A stretch of DNA of 64,000 nucleotides from NCBI GenBank assembly GCA_905250025.1, contig CAJNOJ010000184.1:147459-211458 (forward strand), given 5' to 3'. The translations under genes and the position numbers were made by a program. Source of the stretch: Adineta ricciae. Lineage: Eukaryota > Rotifera > Eurotatoria > Adinetida > Adinetidae. Of this stretch, positions 26,601 to 38,072 are shown one piece after another. Under the pieces are notes generated by a model. The model did not search any database and was not told the DNA's origin. It saw only the letters and a program-made list of their open reading frames with translations. Position 1 is the first letter of the stretch; every line of letters begins with the position of its first letter.

Positions 26601-27283
26601 CCAAAAATTTGCTTTACTGTGGTCAAGAAAAATCACAATACTCGTTTCTTTATCTATGACAAACAATCAAATCAAACGAATAATGTTCAACCTGGTATAA
26701 CAATCCCTTCTTCTTTTTCTTAAATCGACACCTTTTTAAACATCTTATATTATATTTATTTCTAGGTACAGTTATTGATACAGATATTGTATCACCCAAT
26801 GGATTTGATTTTTATCTCAATTCTCATGCAGCCATTCAGGGTACATCAAAACCAGCACTCTATCATGTCTTATATGATGATATCGGTTTTACATCGGACG
26901 AAATTCAACAATTAACGTAAGCTGGATATTTCAATTGAAAGATTTTTCCTATAGATATACATTCAGATATTATCTTTGTCATACTGATGTTCGATGCACG
27001 AAAGCTATATCGATTCCATCACCTGTGCATTATGCATCAATCTGTGTGTCTCGTGGACTTAATCTTGACTATGAAGGACAAATGGCAAATGAACAACGAA
27101 GTATAGCAACGTAAGTCGTAGAATGATTTATATAAAAGAAAAAAGGAATGAAAGAATTCGAATTTTAGTTCTGATATGGAAGAAGGACTTGTTGATGAAA
27201 ATATTGTCGTTACATTGGATGATGTTCAAACATTAAAAATTGATTTCAATTCAATGATTGAAAATACAATGTGGTTCGCATGA
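23621..27283 (+). CDS. Argonaute protein (AGO clade), predicted slicer-inactive
   Basis: Twelve exons, all in phase (23621-23654, 23721-23747, 23817-24083, 24141-24851, 24911-25858, 25909-25985, 26053-26239, 26295-26522, 26578-26694, 26766-26916, 26967-27110, 27169-27283), give 1001 residues. Order: a disordered Arg/Ser-rich tail (1-109), N domain, PAZ from about 335 (VEFITCYLG … FIKDQG … [10 protein letters not shown]), MID and PIWI. The 5'-phosphate pocket residues Y..K (IYHAIK), TQC and KLGG are kept. In PIWI, Asp727 (FGIDCTHV), Glu771 (VEIIKDL) and His886 ([11 protein letters not shown]) are present, but the second catalytic Asp (YRDG in slicing Argonautes) is Ala803 (FYRAGVDDG). It should bind small RNAs but not cleave targets. 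Confidence 0.92.
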
Positions 27284-27995
27284 ATATTTTTCTTGTTAAA
27301 ATTTTTTGTACAGAATCCGATTATATTTGATCAAATTGATCAAGCATCTTGATTATATTTTCGTGTGCCGTTTTTCTGTGGTTTTCAGATGTTTTATTTT
27401 ATAGTCTATTATGAAACGAAACATGTTGAAGAATATATAAATTGCATATAATCAATGAGTTACAAAATCATTTGATCAAGGACAAAGAAAAAACAATAAT
27501 GACTTGATTTCGTGTTCTTATGTAGTTTACCATACCAAAAGTGTAAAGGAAGAGAAAGGAAATATATTCCTTTTAGTTTAGTTGGACTTATATTCACATA
27601 TATCATCAAAAGATCCAGATATATAACTGAAAGAATTTTTTAAATATCATTTATATTAGGGGAAATTCGGTAAGTTAATCAATGAATTGACGTCCTTGTA
27701 GAATCTTCTACGAAATTGAAATCAATATGAGAGATAGACCTATCCTTATACTGACTCATTGTTGATTTACTTGCTGGAGGAGAAAGTATTTCGTAGTAAA
27801 ATATATTTATCGTCTCAGAGGAAGAAAGAGCATTGGTTGGATTTATGTATGAGAACGAACACAAATGTGTGTAGTGCAACGTGGTCGGACAAAACGGGGT
27901 CATTGAGAATACTTTTCATATTTGAGAGGAAAGTTATTATTTAAAGACAGATAATAACCACAAATTAAACTAAGAAAGAAACAACAACAACGCAT
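27284..27995. other. Convergent 3' region
   Basis: 712 bp between the stops of the Argonaute and phosphatase genes. No credible frame; short frames at 27679 and 27759 overlap antisense and lack support. Confidence 0.4.
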
Positions 27996-29288
27996 CTACG
28001 AGGAAGGTTTTGTTTGTGTTATTATAAGTTCTAATAAATGTTGAACATCTTTAATGCAATATTTTGGTAATAGATCTCTGTCGTTCGCTGTTTTCTCCGC
28101 TGATTGTTTAACCATATCTAATTTCTTTTCACTAGTTGCTCCACTAAAAACAAGTAATGTTGTTAAACCTTGACGATTACCAAATAGTATATCTGTTTCT
28201 AATCTAAATGTAATCAAATCTCGTCAAATCATACAAGATGAAGATAATGATCTTACCGATCACCAATCATAATCGTTCGATTTGGTTTAACATCAGGAAA
28301 AGCTAAACGAATCGAATCAAACATAGGTGCTCGCGGTTTACCGAGAATTGTCGGTGAACGACCTGATGCTGCTACAATTGAAGCTAATATCGTTCCTTCA
28401 CCTCGAATTAACAAGAGAAATGTTATACAATTTGATATTTTTGTCTATATTGTAAATTACCTGGTAGAATAGCTACATCATTTTGTGGAGTAGTAACATC
28501 ATCATTTGTAGCTATGAAGAGAACATCAGGTCGACTCAGATAAGTTGCCGCTTTGATAATTTTTAAATAATTAACATGTATATCAAATGCTGAGATGACA
28601 CAATTGATCTAAATTATGACAAGAAAAAGAATATTCTTTACAAAATTTAGCTATTTTTTTTTCTTACCTGATCATCAAATTTAATTGTATTAGTTTCAAT
28701 CCAATCCGTTTCAGGAGATACAGGATCAGGCTAAACGAATAAATTCAATAATATAAACAAAAATATAAATGGAAATAAATTGAACTTACACCAATACCAT
28801 CTGAAATATGAAAACCTTCACGTGATAATTCTTCTACCATAGATTGCATACCAATACAATAACAATGACCTTTATAATTAATTGATTTTAAATATTTCGC
28901 TGTAATCCATGCAGTCGAAATGACTTGTTCCTTCGAACAAAACCACAATCGTATTGAATATGTAAGAAAAAGATAATCATACTGGTTTAGCTGGATATCC
29001 AATTTCATTGAGCCATTGTGAAAATCCTCGTTGAGTTTTCAACGAATTATTAGTTACAAAAAGTACACGTTTACCCTATAAGAATATGTGTTACAAGATA
29101 AAATCATCATGATCAAACACTTCGACTCATACTAGTTGTGTCAAAAGGTTAAGTAATTCAATAGCACCCGGAAGAACGATTGGTGCACACCAAAGAACAC
29201 CATCACAGTCAAATAGAAACGTATCATGATCATTTAAAACAAATTCAATATGAATTTCGTTTAACCGAGTGCAAACTGCAGTCGACAT
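27996..29288 (-). CDS. HAD-superfamily phosphatase of the PGP/PDXP type
   Basis: Seven exons (29288-29133, 29075-28983, 28930-28790, 28730-28668, 28608-28461, 28401-28257, 28203-27996) give 317 residues, close to the ~320 of animal phosphoglycolate/pyridoxal phosphatases. HAD motif I is LFDCDGVLW (nucleophile Asp27, Asp29), motif II FVTNNS, motif III includes LGKP, and motif IV is MIGDRLETDI. The C2-type cap lies between motifs II and III (TAWITAKYL … FIATNDDVTT). It probably dephosphorylates small metabolites such as 2-phosphoglycolate or pyridoxal 5'-phosphate in the cytosol; sequence alone does not separate the two. Confidence 0.88.
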
Positions 29289-30059
29289 CTGAAATATAAA
29301 AAAAGTATGGATTCAGTGTCGATGATATTTTCTTGACATTCGTTGAAGGAAAAAAAGTCAATTGATTGACAATGGATTTTTTCTTTCTTTCGTTACTTTG
29401 TACTTTCTCCTTTCGCTTTTCTCTTGTTGTGTACACGCATGTCTTCATGATTATTGCCTGATTCTCACCCATCATACTATCATTATTGTACTTAAAATCC
29501 AACGAGGGTGTAAGTCAATGTCATAATGAAGATTATTTTCAACTGATAGTACATATTTCATATGCAAAATAAACAAAAAGTTATATGATGAGAGTATATA
29601 GTTTTTTTTGTTTGAACTCGTATAAAACTTTCATCATTTGAGCAATTAAGTTGAGTGAATTGTAACAACAGGTATCATACTGGATGTTCCATTACGTTGA
29701 TCAAAAGAAAATTTTGTATTTAGGTCTTGAATAAAAACCTTATAGAGTTGAAGAGTGATGATGAGAAGATTTGTATAATGTTCAGAACAAAAACAAATGC
29801 AAGAGCAATGTTATGAATGCGTATTGAATACTGATAATGGTTTTAAACTTCACTTTTTCATTCATCAGATGAGAAAAGAAATCAATCATCACTGATAACC
29901 ATATATATAAACATTATTTTTATCTATTTTCTTTAACTAATATAATTCTTTCATCGTTACAAATCTATTGAAGTTACTTTTACATTAACTAAAGATGAAT
30001 CATATACGTTGTTCATTGTAAACAAAAATATATTTATTTGAGAAACAAAAATAACAATT
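29289..30059. other. Intergenic
   Basis: 771 bp between two minus-strand genes: the phosphatase promoter and the DNLZ 3' side. The 29245-29502 minus frame overlaps the phosphatase start in another frame and is a shadow. Nothing else seen. Confidence 0.4.
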
Positions 30060-30625
30060 TTAAACGTTCGTTACTTTACTCTCATTTATTAATACTTTAT
30101 CTGTTGTCGTTTTTTCTTCTAACGTGGAGGATTGATCATCAGTTGGAACGGCAGTGATGCGATGTATCGTTTCACCTTTAGCTTGCAACATCTGAGCGAT
30201 ATTTCTGAACAGAAAATCAAAAACATGAATAATTTCTTTTCAAATCAATACCAACAACGAATTTCTTACTTGAATTTTCCATTTTGTGTTATATCTTTAA
30301 ACCAACCTAAATTATCGGCGATTAAATGGAGATTTGAACATGAATCACAGCGAATAATAACAACTCCGTGTTCATATGATTGACGAGTAAATGTTTTTTG
30401 TAAAGTATGATTACATACTTTACAACGAAATTGAATTCCCATTCGTTTTGATGCTTCTCCTTGATGAATGCTCGCTAAAGGAATTTTTGTTGGTTGATGT
30501 TTGATATCATTCAATTCTGATGAGTGATTTCGAAGAAAACAACGTGAATAATTGATGAGAACTTTCGAAGATTGAACTGAAATTCTCGTAGTTGATACGA
30601 GACGGGTTAGGGCAAGACGAAACAT
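30060..30625 (-). CDS. DNLZ: DNL-type zinc finger protein, mitochondrial Hsp70 escort (DNLZ/Zim17/Tim15)
   Basis: Exons 30625-30270 and 30204-30060, phase 2, give 166 residues. The N-terminus (MFRLALTRLVSTTRISVQSS) is Arg/Ser-rich without acids, a typical mitochondrial presequence. The zinc domain shows FRCKVCNHTLQKTFTRQSYE, HGVVIIRCDSCSN and the signature HLIADNLGWF. This family keeps mitochondrial Hsp70 soluble and supports protein import and Fe-S biogenesis in the matrix. Length and motif order match animal DNLZ. The tail after the finger (QMLQAKGETIHRI) is also as in the family. Confidence 0.92.
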
Positions 30626-31597
30626 TGATATTAAAGTTCTAGTAGAATGTAGAAGAAAAATTCACATGCAATGATCATTGTTGATTGGTTTCAAAGAACG
30701 AAACGAATCAGATTACTATACAGTTGATGTCGCTTTTGTTCGTTTCTTAGACTAACCATCGAGTTTCCACTTCTTTCTCTCTGTGAGAGGAAATATTGAA
30801 TGGAAACACGTACAAGTTCAGCAGGTAAGATTCTTTTACTTTCGATTCTGATTTCACACGTTAAGTTTCTATAATAACGTAGATCGATTAAAAAAAAGAA
30901 ATGCATATATGTGTGGTAGGACAAGTTGTTCTTAATTTTCTTTAATGATTGATCTAGATAGTGACGTGTTTTAATTTGCATAGAATACGGTCAATTATCT
31001 TAGTAAATATTCCCGTTCAGTAAATTGAGTTTCTGTAATCCGTTATAAGAAGGTATGTTTTCTTTCGACATAGATATTTGACTTACAGAACGGTATGTTA
31101 AAAAGCAAAGTGATATACAATCTAATCTAGTTCATGGTGATCAAATGTATTGAGTACATTCGTTACACTAAGAATAACTGGAAGAATTCGAGGTACCAAA
31201 TTGTCATTTATAATTAACTAGTTAAGTGCCTTGTGTTAGTACTCTTTATAACCTAGGAAACGTATTTTACGTCTTCTGTTTATTATGAGATAGACTTTTC
31301 TCAAAACTTCTTGAATAATCTATTTGAATCAATGACAGTTTTTTTTCGGATGTGAATAACACCACATCCAATTATTTTACATGAAAACTATTGTCTATGT
31401 CATATGTCAGCATTTTCATTCAATGTGATCGTGTACTTCAGACACGACATCACGAATAGAAATTGCATTAATTATCATTGTATATATGTGTGCATGCGTG
31501 AAATGATGTAGCAAATAGTCACATTATGTGTATAAAGATCGATGTTTTCCTTCTTTTCTCATAACATCTCTAGATATTCAATTGAAAAACTTCGGTA
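30626..31597. other. Divergent intergenic region with TATA box
   Basis: 972 bp between DNLZ (minus) and the first GPCR (plus). A TATAAAG at 31531-31537 lies about 60 nt before the GPCR ATG and is a good core promoter candidate. The 30691-30981 minus frame is not supported. Confidence 0.5.
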
Positions 31598-32566
31598 ATG
31601 TCGGTAGCTGATGTTGTTACTCAAATTAATCGTTATTTCGCTTCGTGCATTTTCATTTTCGGTTGTGTGGGAAATATTTTGAATATTCTCGTTTTATCAC
31701 AACGAACACTTCGGTCAAATTCATGTGCATCGTTATTTCTTGGTTCATCCATCGCTGGTCTATGCTCACTTATTGCTGGACTCACACCTCGAATGTTAAG
31801 TGGTATTGCTGTTGATCTTTCCGAAACAAATCAAATATTATGTAAATTTCGTGGTTTTACATTATTCACATCTCGTGCGATTGCATTCTGGTTGATTATG
31901 TTAGCCACTATTGACCGATGGCTTTTATCTTGTCCTGATGTACATCGTCGACATCTTAGCACTATAAAGAACTCTAATCGAAGTACAGCCGTTGTTGTGT
32001 TTCTTTCAATTATACTTCACTCCGAATGTTTCTATTGTTACAATTCAAATCTTGTTAATACTCCAGGCAAATGTTTTAGCAATGGAATCGTTTGTCGTTT
32101 GATAAATGATATGTTATTTGCTGCTTGTACTATTCTCATACCTCTATGTGTAATGACAACTTTTGGTTTTTTGACACTTGGAAATATTCGTCGAGCTCGA
32201 AATCAGATTCATTCGGGTCAAATTTCAGTTGCGAGTCAAAATAAAGGCACTGCTGCTATACGCTCGAAAAGATCGAAGAAAACGGATCATCGCCTTTTAA
32301 TAATGCTTTTAGTGCAAGTAGTGCTGCTTGCTATGTTAACAATTCCGTCATCAATTGAAAAATTTTATTCAACGTTAACAGCAGATGTTGTTAAATCCAC
32401 ATCCCGTGCAGCAACGGAGAATTTAATCTACAATTCTGCTCTTCTGTTAACATATCTGGCAAATGGAATACCATTTTATGTATATACTCTCAGTGGTGGA
32501 AGTGTTTTTCGAAAAGCATTTTTCGATTTGATACGTACAATTACTCGGAAGGTGATTGGACGTTAA
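31598..32566 (+). CDS. Intronless rhodopsin-type (class A) GPCR, paralogue 1
   Basis: A single-exon 322-residue protein with seven hydrophobic segments. TM1 has the GCVGNILNILVLS pattern (GN motif), TM3 ends in LATIDRWLLS (DRW in place of DRY), and TM7 carries NGIPFYVYTLSGGSVFRKAF, with a P-F-Y in place of NPxxY. Cysteines before TM3 (LCKFRGF) and in loop 2 (CRLINDM) can form the usual disulfide. The ligand is unknown; the layout resembles the large bdelloid families annotated as peptide (FMRFamide-type) receptors. The neighbour at 34157 is a close paralogue in the same orientation. Confidence 0.85.
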   Translation: MSVADVVTQINRYFASCIFIFGCVGNILNILVLSQRTLRSNSCASLFLGSSIAGLCSLIAGLTPRMLSGIAVDLSETNQILCKFRGFTLFTSRAIAFWLIMLATIDRWLLSCPDVHRRHLSTIKNSNRSTAVVVFLSIILHSECFYCYNSNLVNTPGKCFSNGIVCRLINDMLFAACTILIPLCVMTTFGFLTLGNIRRARNQIHSGQISVASQNKGTAAIRSKRSKKTDHRLLIMLLVQVVLLAMLTIPSSIEKFYSTLTADVVKSTSRAATENLIYNSALLLTYLANGIPFYVYTLSGGSVFRKAFFDLIRTITRKVIGR

Positions 32567-32737
32567 AGAGAATTAACTGTCTTCTTTTATTTCAATCAAA
32601 TTGCTCTACTTTGAAAATGTATTATATTACAAACAAATTTCTTTTTTTTTCGAACGACAAAATGTAATTTACAGAACTAGGAGACAATGAATATCCACTT
32701 TTTCTCAAGTTATGCATCTAGATTGTAACTTACGAAA

Positions 32738-33301
32738 GAACATATTTTAGGCATTCAAACAGTTTAGATCCCATGTTTTGGTAGTAAGTAGTTCTCATTG
32801 AGGTATGAAAAACCTCAAAAGGATCTGTGTCCTTGTTCCTGAGTTGTGATCATTTTACTCGATTTTTGACTTGTTGCAAGGTGTTTCGATAAAATGCCAA
32901 TGAGATTTTGTCTATAGATAGGGTTTTGTCGATACCAGATTGTTCTACAAATATCAACCCGAACGAACATTTTCTTCATGTGATAAGAATTTCCCAGGCA
33001 AATCAGTTTTTTTTCGAATGATTGATAAAATACAAGATGTTTTAAAATTCTGTTATCATATGAAGAAAATATTCGTTCGGGTTGATATTTATAGAACGAT
33101 CTGGTATCGACAACACCCTATCTATAGACAAAATCTCATTGGCATTTTATCGAAACACCTTGCAACAAGTCAAAAATCGAGTAAAACGATCACAACTCAG
33201 GAACAAGGACACAGATCATTTGGAGGTTTTTCATACCTCAATGAGAACTACTTACTACCAAAACATGGGATCTAAACTGTTTGAATGCTTAAATATGTTC
33301 C
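32738..33301. repeat. Large near-perfect palindrome (hairpin of ~253 bp arms)
   Basis: The left arm 32738-32990 and right arm 33047-33301 are reverse complements with a few percent mismatch, separated by a 56 bp loop. The outer ends read GAACATATTT… on the left and …AAATATGTTC on the right. Transcription on either strand would give a long double-stranded hairpin. No coding capacity beyond a frame created by the symmetry (32940-33275). It could be a foldback transposon (no clear target duplication seen) or an inverted duplication between the two GPCR genes. Confidence 0.9.
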
Positions 33302-34156
33302 GTTGTTAGACATGTTTTTAGTAATTCACATTATACGACTTGTAAAAACATGTCAATTCAAATTTGTGTTTATTATATGTTTACAACGAGTTGTCTTCAT
33401 TTTCTTGATTGAAAGATATGAAAATGTAAAAATAAATCCAAAAGATCTTCACTGATGAGTAAATCCTGTATATTATCAGCGACGAAGAGCCGTAGAATCA
33501 ATGGTAAATGATGAAAATCTCTGAAATGGAAATATTTAGTGATGATATATATTGTCCTTTAACATTGTTCAACTATTCGAAACGCAGTCCAGTCGAGAAT
33601 GATTCTCAATAAATAATGACACACATAAGGAAGGATTAAATCCTGCAATGAATTCCGAGAGAACTTTATTTCTAAATAAATCAATGTTTATAAATCAGAT
33701 AGAGTTTTGTTTTCTTCATAAGAGTCATACATTTTACGATTGATTTTATTTAACAGACAACAATCATATCAGCTATACATTTGCATTATTTGAACATTTA
33801 TTTTCGTTAAAATAACTTATATTCTGCGATGATTGTTTTTAATTGTGTCTTATTTAAATTAACATAGGTGAACCCGTACGAAGTGCTCATAATATAATAT
33901 ACTGATATGTTCAGAATCAGAAGAAACCATACATATACGGTTGAAAATAGATCTTGTTTAATGTTATATCGATAGAAGCCTACCGAAAATAGTACGATAA
34001 TTAGTTTTTTTTGGATGAGCAGAAAAAAGTAGATCACATTCAGTTGACTTTTGTTTTTAGTATATAAATATTGTTGCTTGATTTCAATGAGGATTTCTTA
34101 TAATTTTCAAATCTTTTCTAGGTATCAATTAGTGGTCAATATCCAAGAGAGAGAAA
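33302..34156. other. Intergenic with TATA box
   Basis: 855 bp between the palindrome and the second GPCR. A TATATAAATA at 34061-34070, about 90 nt upstream of the ATG at 34157, is the probable core promoter. The 33807-34037 minus frame is not supported. Confidence 0.45.
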
Positions 34157-35155
34157 ATGCATTCGCCATCGGCTGAGATCATAATCGTTAATTATATGAA
34201 AAGTATTCTTGCTCAAATCAATTTCTATTTTGGTTTATTTATTTTTGTGTTTGGAATTTTTGGAAATATGTTGAACATTCTCGTTTTATCTCGAAGATCT
34301 CTTCGTTACAATCCATGTATTATTATTTTTATTGCATCATCCACTACTGGTATCATTGCTATTCTCTCTGGTCTAACTTCACGTGTTATATCCGGAATTA
34401 CTGTTGATCTATCTGCAACTGTCAATTGGATTTGCAAATTTCGTGGTTTTATTCTATTCACTTCTCGTGCAGCAACATTTTGGTTAATTATGTTAGCCAC
34501 AATCGATCGATGGCTCTTGTCATCGACCGATGCTAATCGTAGACACAAGAGTTCGAAGAAAAACTCCTTACGAGGTATATTGGCTATAACATTCATATCG
34601 ATTCTGCTTCATGCTCAATTATTCTATTGTTATGAAGCTAACCTGACCGATACACCATTGAAATGTTTCTCAAGAAATGTCGCGTGTCGTTTAGTAAACG
34701 ATTTAACGTTTGCAATTATTGCTATTCTTTGTCCGTTAGTATTGATATTAGTTTTTGGTTGGTTGACTATATTAAATACACACAAAACTCTTTTACGTGT
34801 TGGACCTGCAACTTTAACGGTTAATGCAAGAAATAGTCAAGTCATTCGAAATAAAAAACGATCAAGAAAAACCGATCAACATTTGTTAACAATGCTTTTC
34901 GTTCAGGTTATTTTTCTTGCCATATTCACACTTCCACTTGCTATTCAAAAACTTTATGCGACGCTGACAACAAATGTACCAAAGTCATTGTTACAAACAA
35001 CAATTGAAGATTTTATCTATCAAATTGCTTTAATTTGTACGTATTTTGCAACGGCAATGCCCTTCTATGTCAATACACTCAGTGGTGGAAGTGTTTTTCG
35101 AAAGGCTATGATGAGCCTGAAAGAATCTGTTATTCAACAAATCTTATGTCGTTGA
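34157..35155 (+). CDS. Intronless rhodopsin-type (class A) GPCR, paralogue 2
   Basis: A single-exon 332-residue seven-pass receptor clearly homologous to the one at 31598. Shared lines include GNMLNILVLSRRSLR, CKFRGFILFTSRAA, FWLIMLATIDRWLLSS, LHAQLFYCYEANL, KKRSRKTDQHLLTMLFVQV and FYVNTLSGGSVFRKA. TM3 again ends DRW. The N-terminus is about 10 residues longer. The two genes are probably a tandem duplication now separated by the palindrome; ligand unknown. Confidence 0.85.
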   Translation: MHSPSAEIIIVNYMKSILAQINFYFGLFIFVFGIFGNMLNILVLSRRSLRYNPCIIIFIASSTTGIIAILSGLTSRVISGITVDLSATVNWICKFRGFILFTSRAATFWLIMLATIDRWLLSSTDANRRHKSSKKNSLRGILAITFISILLHAQLFYCYEANLTDTPLKCFSRNVACRLVNDLTFAIIAILCPLVLILVFGWLTILNTHKTLLRVGPATLTVNARNSQVIRNKKRSRKTDQHLLTMLFVQVIFLAIFTLPLAIQKLYATLTTNVPKSLLQTTIEDFIYQIALICTYFATAMPFYVNTLSGGSVFRKAMMSLKESVIQQILCR

Positions 35156-35713
35156 ATAATAATTTTCGAATTTTTTTCTATCATTTGGTTGGAACTAAAA
35201 ACACTCGTTCAAATACATATTCTCCAATTATTGCTGTTGTATATTTCATTCTAAATGTAAATATGTTTTAATCTACATATGTTCAACGTTCTAGTAGAAG
35301 GCTACGACGTGGTATCAATCATTTAGATTTTCTACTTTCATTAGTCTTCTAAATAAATTTCCGGCCATGTAACGCACTTCATTACTAAGAAGCTACTTGT
35401 TAACAGTAAATCCTTGTTCTGCCATTGAATATATAGATGTCCTGTTTTGATGATAAGTTTAACACATGAAATGACTATTTCTACGATGTTTTCAAATAAA
35501 ATATGCATGACTACAATCTCTGCAGATTGTTAAATCACAATTTTAACTAGACAGATACTTGAAATTTTTAGATATTCTTCGAAAAAACCCAGGAGTTGTG
35601 CGTAGAGGACAAACAATATTCAACTCAATATGGCCTCACCAATCGAATTTTACGTTGCTATATATCTATCAAAATCTTCTTCATTTTATAGAATATTTTG
35701 ATTTTATTCAACC
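35156..35713. other. Intergenic
   Basis: 558 bp of AT-rich sequence between the GPCR stop and the MPP-beta start. The 35035-35271 frame starts inside the GPCR in another frame and is a shadow. No promoter element stands out. Confidence 0.35.
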
Positions 35714-37677
35714 ATGTTTCTTCGAAGTTTAGCTCAAAGAGCTGGTAGATTAACAACACGATCTTCAGTAAACTATTTAGCATTGTGTTTTAGTAAAATA
35801 CAACATAATTTTTCTTAGTTTCGATGTCTGACAACTGCAATAAAAACAAATCCATCAGTAACACAGCAACAAACTCTTCTCAATGTTCCCGAAACGCGTG
35901 TAACTGCAATTAAAAGCGGTTTACGTATAGCATCGGAAGATTATGGATTGCCTACATGTACTGTTGGTGTATGGATCGATGCTGGAAGTCGATTTGAAAC
36001 AGCAGAAAATAACGGTACAGCTCATTTTCTTGAACATATGGCTTTCAAAGTATTAGATAAATCGATTTTGTCAAATGAAATACGAATTCAGTACTTAGGG
36101 AACCAATAAACGAACACAACGTGAACTTGAGCTTGAAGTAGAAAATCTTGGCGCTCATCTTAACGCGTACACGTCAAGAGAACAGACGGTATACTATGCG
36201 AAATGTTTTAGCAAAGATTTACCACAGAGTAAGTTCGAAATTTGATATGGTTTATCCTCAAAACGATGTATTTTATGATAGTTGTGGAATTGCTTTCTGA
36301 TATTGTGCAAAATAGTCGATTTGGTGAAGAAGAAATTGAACTTGAACGTCATACAATCTTGCGCGAAATGCAAGAAATTGAAAATAATCTTCAAGAAGTT
36401 ACTTTTGATCATTTGCATGCAACTGCTTTTCAAGGTACACCTTTGGGTCGAACTATTCTTGGTCCATCAGAAAATATCAAGTAAATTAACTTTCGCAAAA
36501 GTCTTTCTTTTAATATTCTTTCTTTTTCAAAAAATTCAAGATCAATCAAAAAAGCTGATTTACTGAAATATGTTAAAACACATTACCGAGCACCACGTAT
36601 TGTCTTGGCTGCTGCTGGTGGTGTTAATCATGAACAATTAGTTCGTTTGAGTGAAGAACATTTTGCCAAATTGAATGCCAATCAATCAGGAGAAACACTT
36701 GATCTTACACCATGCCGGTATATCTGTCAAGATATCTTTTGCGATGACAGAATATCAGTCATCTTTCATTTCTTTTAGTTTTACTGGAAGTGAGATTCGT
36801 ATTCGAGACGATGATATGCCATTAGCTCATATTGGCATTGCTGTGGAAAGTACGGGTTGGGCTGATGCTGATACTATCCCATTGATGGTTGCATCGACAA
36901 TTATTGGCAATTGGGACAGGTATAGATAGACACTCGAAAGTATTTATTTTAAATTCGTTTCTTTAGATCGATGGCTGGCGGTGGTCATGTTGCAACACGT
37001 CTCGGTCAACAAGCAGTCAAATACAATCTATGTCACTCATATCAAGCCTTTAATACATGCTATACTGATACTGGTCTATGGGGGACGTATTTAGTAACTG
37101 ACCGAATGAAAATTGATGACGCTATGAGTGCCATACAAGATGAATGGTATTGTGCTCTAGATGTGATTCAAATTTGTTCAATAAGTTACGATTTTAGGTG
37201 TCGCATTGCAACAGCATGTACAGATATTGAAGTAACAAGAGCTAAGAATCTTTTGAAAACCAATATGTTACTAATGCTTGATGGATCAACACCAATTTGC
37301 GAAGATATCGGACGGTTCGTTTTCCACAAAACTGAACTATTAATCAACGACATATTAACTTTGATCTTTTTCAGTCAACTACTATCTTACGGCCGACGTA
37401 TTCCTCTCCACGAACTCGACGCGCGCATTGATGTAAGTGTCTCTTCGACAACAATGACAAAATCAGTTCAATTTCAAATCTAGGCCGTAAATGCAAACAC
37501 AGTAATGGCGGTTATGAAACAATATGTTTATAATCATTGTCCAGCTATTGCTGCCGTCGGTTAGTTCAATCTATTATGAATGTCAGCATGAAAAAAGAAA
37601 GACTTTTTTTAGGTCCAATTGAACAATTACGTGAATATAATCGAACACGTAGTCGAATGTACACCGTGGCACATTAA
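35714..37677 (+). CDS. PMPCB: Mitochondrial processing peptidase beta subunit
   Basis: Eleven exons (35714-35767, 35819-36049, 36099-36228, 36282-36480, 36541-36717, 36779-36919, 36967-37146, 37198-37314, 37375-37432, 37484-37559, 37613-37677) give 475 residues, near the ~489 of the human protein. An Arg-rich presequence ([20 protein letters not shown]) is followed by the M16 metallopeptidase zinc motif HFLEH in [17 protein letters not shown] and a downstream Glu-rich helix ([19 protein letters not shown]) supplying the third ligand. With the alpha subunit it removes presequences of imported proteins in the matrix. Core complex I (UQCRC1) is the closest alternative, but the intact HxxEH and the line [14 protein letters not shown] favour MPP. 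Confidence 0.93.
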
Positions 37678-38072
37678 ACAAACAGTATCATAGATACTTT
37701 TGATGATATACGAGCACCGATCCTATTTATACAGACTCGATAACAGATGGTTTTCTTTCTCGTTAATGTTAACAATAAATGTAGAGATTGATCTGTTACT
37801 TTGTTTATCGAATAAAAGAACGAAGTTTTTCATTCTCATCTCAATATGTCAATCTGAATTCTCTTCAACATGTCCAATCGATGCAGTCACTTGTTTTTTT
37901 ATTGTGCGTTCTCTTTCTGCATCGCCATAAGAATACTTCACTGATGGAGGTAACCGTTCTTCAATTCCCATATGGTTGGCCGTTAGATGCATTGACTACC
38001 GTAATGGCAAGGCATTCTTCTTTTCTTTTGAAAGATTTACGTGGTCGATCATCTAATTAAATTTTCAAAAAA
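37678..38072. other. Intergenic
   Basis: 395 bp between MPP-beta and CCDC61. Two overlapping frames (37700, 37788) have no support from composition or splice sites. Confidence 0.35.

Noticed and set aside
32940..33275. 111-residue frame in the palindrome
   Set aside because: It is produced by the inverted repeat itself; its two halves are encoded by complementary arms and resemble no protein.
36001..36120. Stop codons after HFLEHMAFK suggesting a broken peptidase gene
   Set aside because: A GT-AG intron (36050-36098) removes them and restores [14 protein letters not shown] in phase.
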